DNA of 29,294 bases, from positions 1-29,294 of the forward strand of contig JAIPMN010003839.1 in the NCBI GenBank assembly GCA_020650975.1, in the 5' to 3' direction. Below, in pieces: positions 1-10,039 of this stretch. Origin of the DNA: Apostichopus californicus. Taxonomy: Eukaryota; Echinodermata; Holothuroidea; Aspidochirotida; Stichopodidae. The position numbers and the translations under genes are program-made. Each line of letters starts with the position of its first letter. The first letter of the stretch is position 1. Below the pieces are notes generated by a model. The model did not search any database. It was not told the DNA's origin and worked only from the letters and a program-made list of their open reading frames with translations.

Positions 1-110
1 GCCGGTCGCTGAGGGTGTACAGTGTTAAAAGATTACCAGGGCAAACTAGACACGGTAGAATGAGGTGCTAAGGTTGTGGGGAGACAGGTAAGCGAGGAGC
101 GAAGTAAATA
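1..110 (+). repeat. Copy 1 of a 110-bp dispersed repeat family
   Basis: Runs from GCCGGTCGCTGAGG to GCGAAGTAAATA. It aligns without gaps to 25,337-25,446 with about 8 mismatches over 110 bp, and its 3' part is also found at 17,280-17,366 (plus) and 16,882-16,950 (minus). The right end is shared by the copies and closes on GAAGTAAAT. It contains ACAGGTAAGC, a perfect 5' splice-site consensus. No tRNA boxes, terminal inverted repeats or coding frame are seen, so its class is unknown. It begins at the window edge and may extend further left. Confidence 0.85.
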
Positions 111-2470
111 AGAAGGAATTTTACTTCGTAATGCAGAAGAGCCGGTAAAGGTTATCCGAAATAAGACATATAAAGAAACTACACACACAAGACCAGGAAG
201 ATAAGTCAAGCCCACATTCCTTTTTACCCGCCGCTCTTACCTGAAATTGTATGATATTTTGAGGCACAAGCTAAACATGATCACGTCCATAAATTTATAG
301 GTTCCCTTCTCTGATGTTCCGTTAATGTCTCCCTTTACAAAGTCTGTACATTTGTCCTGGTTTCCAAACTTGATCACTTCAAATACCGTCAAACTCATGA
401 ATCCTATAAGTTTAAGCAGACCAGTACTGTGTTTAACTCTACAAGCGACAAGCAGTATTTAGCCTACATCAGAATGCAAAAGTTCTCCTTCAACCGATAC
501 AAAATGACCATGCATGGGTCATATATTTACAGTTCCTTTGGACTAGTTCTAAAACAGCCCCCTCACTCCTACTATCTCTCACACAGAAGATGCCATGTCA
601 TTATAATATGATACAGACTGTTCAATTACTATACATGCAACATGGCAAGATTAAGCTACGAGACAGTCGGTGCCATTTAGACGCCATTAAAATTGAGAAA
701 CTCATCAAATACTGAATTAAATGTACCACTATACATCTAGCAGCAAGTCTGCATGTAATAATGAAACGTCTAGTATCGTCAGTTTATAGCTTTCAATTTC
801 AGCAAGCTGCAAAAGCACCTCTATTCTAAAACAAAAACTTTAACTCAAAGTGTTTAAATTAAGCCCTTCACATAATTCTGAGATATTTAGAAGGTTATGT
901 AACATAGACAATAGGATATGATCTCAGAATAGAAGGTAAAATATGACTTTTGGTCGGGCAGTAACATGTAAATGAAAGTTTGAATGTTAGTTTTTAGTGA
1001 ATATTAGTTTGAATTTCTAGCTTATCGGTGGAGGGGGGAAGGGAAATAACAGGTGAAACGTTATTGAAGAGCAATGCACTGTAGGACTGTCTAATTAACC
1101 AATCAGTACACAGCTAAGTGCTAGATCAAGCATCTACTCATTATCTGCATTATTTAGAGAGACACGAAGACAAGATTGTGAGTAGATCTCAAGCGCAAAT
1201 CAATTAAGTCGATGAAGATCATTAGTCAAATAAATATGGGAGCACATCTGACAGATGGAACAAAATCAAATAATTGTCGACGACTGCGCTTTGAAGCAGG
1301 TTACGTGAAAGCAATCTCGGTACATCAAGTTACAACTGTAAATGATGTGTGCTTGACAGCAAGCAATCTAGCTTAGTATACATGAGCCTAGATTCATTTA
1401 ATACTCAGACTCTAATTGTTATTTACATTAAAAGTCAAAGTCTTATGAAATCCTAGCAGTGGTCTGCAAACTAAATTTAGTGCCCACTGCCCCGAGGATC
1501 TTCGGTGAGGATTTAGACACGACCCACCAGAAGCCACACACCCTTCCCCCACCCCCACCCCCACCCCTCGGTATCCATGAAAATTTAGCTTGGACGATGG
1601 ACTTGCTGTTAAAAAGAATAACTTAGTCGATGTCTGTCGGCGAGCTCTGAAAACTGTAGATAATCCTTTCAACGTCTGCAAAAATCCTAAAACCAAAATT
1701 TGATGCACAATAATTTGTGGACCCGCCCATTGAAGGAATCCAGTAATCATATTATCTCTTAATTGATTTCTTTTTTTATATAACAAAAAACCAAATTGAT
1801 TAAAAGATTCCAAAGGATATGACTGGAGGTAAACCCCAACCTCTACTAATGAGCTTTCAATAAACAAATTTATTCCAGAGATGATCTATGATTTGAGTGG
1901 TAAAAGAGGAACATAAGTTAAGCATCCAGATGGTGAAATCAACATTGAACATGTCCTTTTCAAGTTATTGAGAGTAGACGTTATTATACATTTACCAATA
2001 TTAAAAAGTGAACTTGATGCCAAATAAAAGTGAGATCACACCTGTACATTATTTGACAAACAGCATTTTCTTTTGGGGAGGGGGGAGGGAGAACATAATT
2101 AATAAGTTTTATTGTTATTAATGGTTTTAATGACAATAATATGGTCAAACTGTAAAACATCTGACAAACAAGCTTTTCTTTAGAAGCATCTGAAGTGGTC
2201 GGAAGAAGCAGGGGATGGCTGGGGCATAGCGTCAATATCATTAAGGGTTGCACATATACTTTTTTTTTACATTTCTACATGAATTTTTACTTTCCATGGC
2301 ATTCACAGGCTGTAATTTACATTACGGTATGTGATATATGTTACTTTAAAGACCACTGTCAGCTCCTCCTCTACTGAAAGCCTACCTAACTGTTATTAAA
2401 AGTTATCCATCATTTTATAAATTAATTCTCACGTGCGACTCTCAAGAACTCCATTAACAGGTTTAATGTC
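111..2470. other. Non-coding stretch, no gene recognised
   Basis: AT-rich sequence, probably SNAP-25 intron because the only SNAP-25 exon seen lies to the right on the minus strand and its donor points this way. A 151-codon minus-strand frame at 1,412-1,867 has no recognisable domain and runs through a C-rich microsatellite. A CTTAC at about 235-240 could act as a minus-strand donor, but no convincing exon adjoins it. Confidence 0.6.
1545..1568. repeat. (CCCCCA)n short tandem repeat, G4-capable on the minus strand
   Basis: Four C-runs of four or five bases separated by single A residues. The minus strand therefore has four GGGG or GGGGG runs with one-base loops, a textbook pattern for a parallel G-quadruplex. 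It is translated as GVGVGVG in the overlapping minus-strand frame, which shows that frame is driven by the repeat. Confidence 0.8.
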
Positions 2471-2514
2471 ACCGTGGAAGTATTACCCTAAGACAAGGTA
2501 AATACTTCCATGGT
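2471..2514. other. Perfect short stem-loop (17 bp, 9-nt loop)
   Basis: The left arm ACCGTGGAAGTATTACC pairs with GGTAAATACTTCCATGGT. All 17 bases of the left arm are paired, with one bulged A in the right arm and a single G-U wobble, around the loop CTAAGACAA. The arms are mixed sequence, not simple repeat. It may be the remnant of an inverted-repeat element or a small structured RNA. The stem is shorter than a usual animal pre-miRNA stem of about 22 bp or more, so no RNA gene is claimed. Confidence 0.75.
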
Positions 2515-4437
2515 TAAGCATGACACAAATAAACTAGATGGCACCCAAGGATGAAATCCAACATCATTTAAGCTTGACAAATTGTCATGCACTGCGGTCT
2601 GTTGTACACTATATAAAAACAACAAAAACGAGTCACTTTGTTTTCCTACTTAATAATCCTACTGGGTGATACAGTAATGCGTGGCAAACTAAAGTTATAG
2701 TCCAGCCAAATGCTGCTATTAAATCAAAGGAAACATTTCTCGGAAAAACCAATGAAGCACATTTATACAGGGTAACCCACACTGATATCAATTGTGAGTA
2801 ATTGAGAATGTGAACACATAATAATACACACCAAAATATTAGGAAATTTAGGAATCTAGACTTGAAGGTTTAATATGACAAAATCATCTAAAGTTTGTAA
2901 GCTCTATTAAAAATTGCATTTTTTGGAAGTTGTTTGTTCACCATGGAAAAGTGTTTGGGTAAAAAAATTTAAGAAAAAGTTAAGAATCAAAAGAGTTTGT
3001 AATTATTCACTAGTTAAAACTTATGAGAATGATTATGACTACAAATCTCTAAAATTAACAACGATCAATTGTCACATTTATCCTTCATGAGATGAAAAAC
3101 GCATCAAGATGAGCAATAAACATTTCATATAGCCAGGGACGTCTGTTTTATACTTTCCACTTTCATACCAAAAGCCCAAAAATATACAAATATTATTATA
3201 TATATTATTATATATATAAAATAAATCATACCAAAAAAGAAACAAAATGTCAAATACACATGCACACCATTTTTACATTCTCAAAAAGGAGTTTGAAAAA
3301 CAACGGTACGGACAGGATCTTGTCATCATCATTGGTATTTGATATAAACAGAATATTATCAAATGCGGGGAAACATAAATGATTTGTTCTTGGAACCAAC
3401 CGCTCATATCTTTGAGCTGCAGTCAATTAATATAGTAGAGCTGTGGATATATTTAAGTGCAGCTATCATTAATACGCACTGCAGAGACCTTCTATACAGA
3501 TTTGAATAAAATATAGCTAATATCAAACATTTATAGACATTTTTCTCAATTTCCTATTCAATAGCGAGACTTTTGCCAGCTACAGTATGTACCCATCCAG
3601 ATGGTCCACTGGTTGCTGGACCATGGGCAAAAACTAATTAAACTTAAGCTACAACAATTAAGCACTTGAAGATGGAACTAATGTGAGCCATATCTGCTTG
3701 ATTTCATTTCGGCTAGTTATATTTCGGTCATTCTTTGTATCTGAAATATTGTAGTACTTATTAACATTCACGATGAATACCTGTACTCCATGCAGTCAGT
3801 CACTTTTAATTGATGAGGCTCCGGATAATTTTTCCAAAATAAAAAATGAAATTTGTACAGAAAATTACACAACCTAGCAGTGATGGTTAGTGGTTTACAT
3901 CATATCAACCTTACTGTATTATTGTTGTTCCATATACTGTTTGTAATCCTCTTAGGCCTACAAAGTTCAACATGGACATAACCTACAACAAAATAAAAAA
4001 TTCTTGAAAAAAGTCTGTAAGCTGGTGTATGGAAAATTATTCACCTGTGGACCCAGGATTCAGTACATTGAGTTGCAGGTACCATCCAATATATATATGT
4101 ACAGAGCCGCCACCCTGTAATATTGAAGTCACAATTACACATTCTCGCCATTAACTTCCAATTCCAAAACATTGTTTAATATTTGAAATAAAATTTAGAA
4201 TAAATGGACCACTGAGTCAAATATAGCTCAATATCTGGAAAGAGTATATATGCTCAACTTAATTCGTAAGTTCCCAACGCAACTGATAATAATATTTCAG
4301 TAACCACTGCCCCCCCTCCTCTCCCCCCCCCACAGGCTTAAATGATTTTGTGTTTTCAAGGAATTTATTTTTCGTCTTTGGCACAAGCAGCTTCCTCATT
4401 CCATCATTCCGTCGACAGAACTTAACTGCTCTACTAC
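2515..4437. other. Non-coding stretch, no gene recognised
   Basis: No coding signal on either strand. Visible structure is limited to an AT-rich run at 3,188-3,224 (TATTATTATATATATTATTA type), an 8-bp hairpin at 3,601-3,624 (ATGGTCCA with TGGACCAT, 8-nt loop) and a C-rich run at 4,309-4,333. Confidence 0.6.
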
Positions 4438-4440
4438 TAC

Positions 4441-4459
4441 TACACACACACGCACACAC
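4441..4459. repeat. CA microsatellite, left flank of TIR copy A
   Basis: TACACACACACGCACACAC directly abuts the GCGTTTGT end of the element. A second CA-rich run continues on the other side at 4,645-4,676. Confidence 0.85.
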
Positions 4460-4644
4460 GCGTTTGTATTACATTCAGACCGAGGACCCCATTGTATTTT
4501 CCATTGTTCAAATCCACGTACCCTAACCTTAACAATACCCCATACAATAGAATTCTTCCGAGGACGCGATGATTCTTTAGAAATCATAACCGAGGACCTG
4601 GAATTCTTTTGTTCAAGTCCTCGGTCAGATAGAAAAACAAACGC
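4460..4644 (-). mobile_element. TIR element (MITE-like), long copy A, inside a CA microsatellite
   Basis: A 185-bp unit with 28-bp terminal inverted repeats that match at 23 of 28 positions. Each arm is GCGTTTGT, then 10 variable bases, then GACCGAGGAC. The block CCGAGGAC also recurs twice inside. The same element lies in the opposite orientation at 10,853-11,006. The core (4,478-4,626) is 149 bp against 118 bp in that copy, and the difference is one 31-bp block bounded by AAAGAAT direct repeats. CA-rich sequence lies immediately outside both ends (4,441-4,459 and 4,645-4,676). There is no transposase frame, so it would be non-autonomous. The open frames across it are incidental. Confidence 0.85.
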
Positions 4645-4676
4645 ACATGCACACACACCCAGGCACACACACACAA

Positions 4677-5699
4677 TGCACAGATATATATCTACCACTA
4701 TCCCTGTCACCGCAAACAATAAAAGTGCATGTATCTATAATTAGCTCAATTTTATTCAAAAGTACCGTAACCTTAAAAACCAATCGAAGTGAAAGGACAA
4801 ACACAGTCCAAATTTGTTGATTTCCGTAAAATTCCATTTTTAACTTCGCACAAAAGGACGACATAAATTTATTCACTTTTTAGTTTTTGGGGTTTTTTTT
4901 ATGCTTGATAGAAGCAAGATCTTTATCTTTATCTTTATCACTCATGACAAGTACATATATAGATATATATGATTATTAGCTTCCTCGATATCTTGCTGTC
5001 ACTGCTAGCATCCTCTAAAAGCATTGAGTTTAGTCAATGCTACTATATGCTCTCTCTTCTTTCCTCTATAAATTCTTCTTCGGCTTCTCACCGATAACCA
5101 CGAAAAATTCATTTCTATTCTCAACCCACTCAATTCCCACAACATCCTTGTTGCCAAAAAGCTATAAAAAAAAAAATAAAAAATAGAATAAAAAAATTGC
5201 AATGACAAAACTACTGAAGCATTTTGCATGATGTATTCAGTCGATTTCAAGACTACAGTTAGTACTACAGTATATAGCACTTTATGGGTCTGATTTGGCT
5301 TGAGGGCATGAAAATATTTCAATCATCTGTACATATGTGTCTGTATGATGAGGACGAAGATGATATATGTTGTGGAGCTCGGTTTGGCAATGACGATTCA
5401 TCCATCATAAAACATGCACAATTTTATTACTGGATCAGTAGAGTGAATAGGTAAGGAGAGTTTTTAATCATTGATATCAAAAGAAGCCAAATTTACCTCA
5501 AAATATGATTAATAATTTTTTTTTTTTAAAAGGGGAGGTAAAAATTTTTAAACGAGCAAATCAATTTTTGGCCAGAACAGAATTCAAACCAATGACCTCA
5601 GGGTTACATTAGTACTGTGCCCCCGAATAAAATAATTTCTTTGGTTGTTAAGAAAAATGTTTTTAAAAAAGACCAGATGAGCATTTAGAAGATTTATTG
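4677..5699. other. Non-coding stretch with short tandem and A-rich runs
   Basis: Holds three tandem CTTTAT units (4,921-4,939), an AT dinucleotide patch (about 4,953-4,970), an A-rich run (5,165-5,197) and a T-run near 5,518-5,527. The minus-strand 105-codon frame at 5,005-5,322 passes through the A-rich run as a stretch of F and Y, and has no recognisable domain. Confidence 0.55.
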
Positions 5700-5912
5700 C
5701 CATTTATATTTATTTTTTATTTATTTAGGTTTACAGTCTTGTTCAGGGCCAAGGCCCTCTCAAACGACTTTACAACCCTGGTCATTGGTAACTTGTCACA
5801 CCTACACACCAAAGTGTGCACAATTCAATCAAACTCTCCTGGGGCACCACAGTGCACCACAACCACGTGTCCCCCAGGGGGCTTCCCATAGGGTGCAGCC
5901 ACAAACTGGCGC
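5700..5912 (-). mobile_element. SINE-like element, 3' half, with A-rich tail
   Basis: Homologous, in opposite orientation, to 13,264-13,440. Shared blocks include CATTGGTAACTTGTCACACC (plus strand here), TGCACAATT, AGTGCACCA, a C/G homopolymer block and GGGTNCAGCCACAA. Read on the minus strand the copy continues past the shared part through a GTAAACC block into an A-rich AAATAAATAAAAAATAAATA tail at 5,703-5,727, as expected for a retroposed element. The tRNA-like head seen in the other copy is missing, so this one is 5'-truncated. The palindrome AGGGCCAAGGCCCT (5,746-5,759) lies near the tail. Confidence 0.7.
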
Positions 5913-6054
5913 ACGCAACTATTTTCAAATGATTTTGGTAATTAGTGTTGTCCCACTCTGAAACACCAATTTTCTGAGTAACTCATTCAGTTGCTATGTA
6001 AAGCCGATTGAATACTATACTGTACATGACAGTGCTGAAGACTATCAATGCTTT

Positions 6055-6593
6055 ATACAATACAATACAAGACAATACAATACAATTCAATGTAATACAA
6101 TACACTACACTACGATACTCTACCATACACTACCATACAATACAATACAAAACACTACCATACACTACCATAAAAATACAATACCATACACTACCATACC
6201 ATACCATACCATACACTACCATACAATACACTACCATACCATACAATACAATACACTACCATACAATACAATACAATATCATATACTACCATACAATACA
6301 ATACACTACCATACACTACCATACAATACAATACCATACCATACAATACAATACACAACCATACCATACAATACAATACCATACACTACCATACAATACA
6401 AGACACAATAATTCCATACACTATCATACCATACCATACAATACAATAACATACACTACACTACCATACAATACAATACCATACACTATCATACCATACC
6501 ATACACTACCAAACAATACAATACACTATAATACCATACACTACCATACCATACAATACAATACCATACACTACCATACAATACAATACCTAC
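6055..6593. repeat. Pentanucleotide array built from CATAC, AATAC and ACTAC
   Basis: About 540 bp of strictly 5-bp units ending in TAC. Nearly all units are one of three words: CATAC, AATAC, ACTAC. ACTAC is almost always followed by CATAC, and AATAC usually occurs as a doublet after CATAC, so the array is mostly a mix of CATACACTAC (10 bp), CATACAATACAATAC (15 bp) and single CATAC. Because 15 bp equals five codons with no stop, it creates a 214-codon open frame (6,008-6,652) rich in Y, H, T, I, Q and N, and a matching minus-strand frame. Neither is a gene. Confidence 0.97.
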
Positions 6594-7247
6594 TGTACAG
6601 TAGTTCTATGAATGCAAATGTGAATAACATAAAACAAAACTATTGCTTTTGACCCAAACTACAATTTTTAAGTATAAATTAAACTAGTGCATCAGTGATA
6701 CTACATACTTCAACTCTGATGCAATATGGTAGCATTGCTAATTTATGTATCTGAAACCAACAACAAACCACAAACTTTGAAATTCTTCTAAAAGAAAAAA
6801 AGGTGAAATATCACTTCAAAGGAAGGGGAGAAAAGTTTTTTATAGTACTTTCAGCAGAGTAATGGCAACTACACTGTAGTTTTCCCAATCTGTAAATGGC
6901 TGAAACTATTTCTGTCACTATCTGAAGACTCCATTCTAATTTGTCAACAACAATTTAAGCTCTCTCAGTGCACAGTCACAGGTATGTCAGTCTTGTCAGA
7001 TGTGATGAGTGAGGGCTAATTAATTATTCATGAAAGAGTTATACGCTTTAATTGGTTTCACTAATGAAACTTGAGCCAGGTAGACAATCTCTTAATGTCT
7101 GAGAGAAGTAGGCTTTCACAAGCTTTATTGCAAACTTAAGTCCAACGTTAAAGACCCATTATCTGTTGATCACTAATGTATTATGACCAAATTTACATAA
7201 ACCCTAGGAGTAGACTTTTATGTGATTTTAGCTGCTTTGACCCTAAG

Positions 7248-7260
7248 TGACCTTTGACCT
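7248..7260 (-). promoter_or_regulatory. Perfect DR1 nuclear-receptor-type motif
   Basis: TGACCTTTGACCT, whose complement AGGTCAAAGGTCA is the consensus DR1 bound by HNF4- and RXR-type receptors. A third half-site-like TTGACCC lies four bases upstream on the plus strand. Such motifs also occur within invertebrate repeats, and binding is not shown. Confidence 0.3.
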
Positions 7261-8177
7261 GAAGTTAATCTTCAAAGTTTTGTATCCATCATCTGCCGAT
7301 AGGTATGACCAGGGCTATTCAACATCAAACATAAAATTTCAACAAACAACCTGCCAGCAGTAGCCTTTTGACCATTGTTGATGTTCAGACAGACAAAGAG
7401 ACAGACATACTGTATGCATTGCAATGATGATAAATTTAGAACTTCCTGAAATTAATAATGGGAATGACATCAGATGTTTCAAAGATTTTGATATTAATCA
7501 ATCTCACAATTTTACACTAAATTTGAAATATTTCGGAAAGATTAAATTGACCTATGCAACAACAATTTCTGTTACACTTATCAATTATTCTTATTTTATT
7601 AAATTTGCTATTTTGTTCTGACATTAAAGCAACTAACCCCATTTTTTTTTCATTACAGAACATTTAAAAGAAATTGCAATGCCCACACATGAGATTTTCT
7701 AACGTTTTATGAAACCTCTGATATGTCAGATTAAAATGATTCAGCTAAGTGAGCTGTTCCCTCCCCCCATCCCCCCCCCCCCACTTAAGTTATCATTTTT
7801 TGACTGCCATCTTTGACCATCAATCTCCCTCAGGGTTTAAGAAAACAACTGACTGCTTCAGATCACAGGAGAAATTCATTGCAACTCTTTGCTACAGCAA
7901 AACAAACATGAACTGCACAAAAAGGCCTCGCAAATTGAATTAAATTCAATTATAGTTCTCTTCAAATGGTTAAATGGTTTATAACACAGAATGTTCTTAA
8001 TACTGAAGTACCTACAGTACCTACTGTGTAAAAAATGATACCGTAGGTTTTCAATTCAGACATAATTTGGATACGATACTTTGTGCAAAAATCCGACAAG
8101 TATTATGAGCCACAAAATTACGCCATGGGAATCTTCCAAGAAGGACTTGCTAAAATGGAGCAGTAAAAATGGTTAGG

Positions 8178-8216
8178 AAAAAAAAAGATTTTTTTTCTTT
8201 TTTTTGGGGGGGGGGG
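8178..8216. repeat. A-run, T-run, G-run mosaic
   Basis: Nine A, then GA, then nine T, C, eight T and eleven G in direct succession. This is a homopolymer patch likely to be length-variable and prone to sequencing error. Confidence 0.85.
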
Positions 8217-10039
8217 TTAGTTCAAAATGCCATCTCAATATCTTGTTTTCATCGTTACAACCAACTCTTACCAGCAGTCTCCTATAATGTCAACAAAGCA
8301 ATTTTCATTAAGAGTTATTAACTGTTTTAATAATGGTATCACCTTAATTTACACACGTCTGCTAAAAGTTCACTTGTAACTAAACAGTCGCGTAACTCTA
8401 ATGGTAACTGTATTTCCTTTTCCCCGTATAAAACTGTTTAAGCTTCAAACGCAAAAGACATTGCGGTAACACACAACCTTTCATTATTTAACTTCTTCTT
8501 CATCAGCGGTAAAAACCATTACGATCTACAGCTAGGATCATTTCTATCATGTTCATTGGCCATAAAAATTAATTAAGTCCTGTAAACAACCTCGCCTGTA
8601 ACGCCATGGATATATATGGACAGCGTCTCCTGGAGTAATGGACGCTCATGAGACATTTATTAGGTTAGAGCTTAAAGCTACCGTCATCAATTTTAAAAAA
8701 AAAATCACCATCACTGTATAAATCACAAAACAGTTCAAGCAAGCAACCAAATCCTTCCATCTCCCAGGTTTTTCCAATTCCATTAGATTATCGAAGGCAA
8801 CATTTTGTGCGGGCTTTCTTCCGATGCTCCCAGGCGTAGTCATTTTTATAGGGCAACAAGACAGACGCTAAAGGAATATATAGTATGTCACTTCCAACCA
8901 GTGCCTCGTATGAGGTACTGAATAAAATAGCAGCTTTTTGTTATAATTTGATTTTGAGCAACTTTAGGATGCCATACCACAAAAAGAATTATATTATTAA
9001 ACAGTGAAGTGCGTTAGTCTGTTTGATCAACTTTCAGTTCCAAAAATCGGACTAAACGTAAGAACAATTCGGAAAATTTCCAGGCTGGATTTTGATGGAT
9101 ACTATTGGTAAATTAAGAAAGTTCTCTTGGCAGAGAAAAATTGCCCTTTAACCTCTGTGTTGTGAAAGTCTCCAGGTATGTGGCAAAATGTTTCATCTTC
9201 AATAGCAATATCATTTTGAGCATTCTCTTTAATAGTTGGTGTTAGGTTACAAAAACTACAGACCCATCCAGAACATTGCACACTTTGATTTTGAGAAGTA
9301 TTATGAAATAAAACCTGCTTTGATTTTACAGCAGGTTCATTGCTTCTGTTTTATGAACTGGGAAAAAAAATCTTAAACTCTTATCAAAGTTAATGTAGAA
9401 AATAAAATCAAAATCTTAACAATTACATATAAATAAAAACTCAATCGACACCATTAACATGTGATAGAGCTGACACTGATGAACAACTCCGACATCGAAC
9501 CAAACGCACAGAATAGTAGTTACTGTATTATGTTCGTTAATATATAATATATTACATGATCGTTAAATGTTCAGCAATAGACTTTAGATGTCTCAGAACA
9601 TCTGACAGCAAATAAATAATTAAGAAAATCAATCTTGTTAAATACTGGTTGCTGTAATGAACCATGTACCCAATATACAGACTACAAGTCATTCCTCAAA
9701 ACAAAAAAACAAAAATTATACTGATTTCGGGCAAAATCAACTTTGACCAGTAGAGGTAACTTCAATCCTGTGCTGTAGAGCTATTAATTTAAGAAAGGAG
9801 TAAAATCTGCAAAAATAAGTGTCTGAACATATCACTAGGAAAATATAGAGATTAGATGGGAGGTGGCTACCATCTCATTGAGCCTCGTAACTCGGACATA
9901 TGAGAGTAGAGCTGGGTGATGTGCTAATCTGGGATTATTGACTGCACTTAGACAAAGAAAACAATCAACAACAATCATGATTAAATGATATTGTGAACCA
10001 CAAATATGACACATGCGTACGGCTCATCCTAGCACTAAA

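Larger units (their letters stand above)
6594..10039. other. Non-coding stretch (probable SNAP-25 intron), no gene recognised
   Basis: No exon could be recognised. SNAP-25's next exon (the SLEST-type segment) was looked for by eye on the minus strand and not seen. Landmarks are a DR1-type motif (7,248-7,260), a C-run (7,759-7,784), a perfect 19-nt AT palindrome AATTGAATTAAATTCAATT (7,933-7,951), a homopolymer mosaic (8,178-8,216) and an 8-bp hairpin AACCTGCT/AGCAGGTT (9,312-9,337). A 65-codon minus frame at 8,646-8,843 begins with an ordinary-looking peptide, but I cannot assign it. Confidence 0.5.

Noticed and set aside
229-300. CTTAC followed by an exon-like minus-strand segment near the left edge
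   Set aside because: Donor-like only. The upstream minus-strand sequence does not match any SNAP-25 segment and no acceptor could be paired with it.
1412-1867. 151-codon minus-strand frame, the longest non-repetitive-looking one
   Set aside because: No recognisable motif, crosses the (CCCCCA)n tract as GVGVGVG, no splice or start context. Treated as chance.
4259-4876. Three overlapping minus-strand frames rich in VCVCV and CACAC-coded residues
   Set aside because: Produced by the CA microsatellite and the TIR element; no protein family.
6008-6652. 214-codon plus-strand open frame rich in Y, H, T, I and Q
   Set aside because: It is the translation of the pentanucleotide array; the 15-bp super-period simply contains no stop in that frame. 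The minus-strand frame opposite has the same cause.
8646-8843. Minus-strand frame starting MTTPGSIGRKPAQ, with TATAAAAATG upstream
   Set aside because: The first 38 residues look protein-like, but I know no matching family. The C-terminal part is poly-F from an A-run, and no donor with good context closes the first part. Kept out of the gene list.
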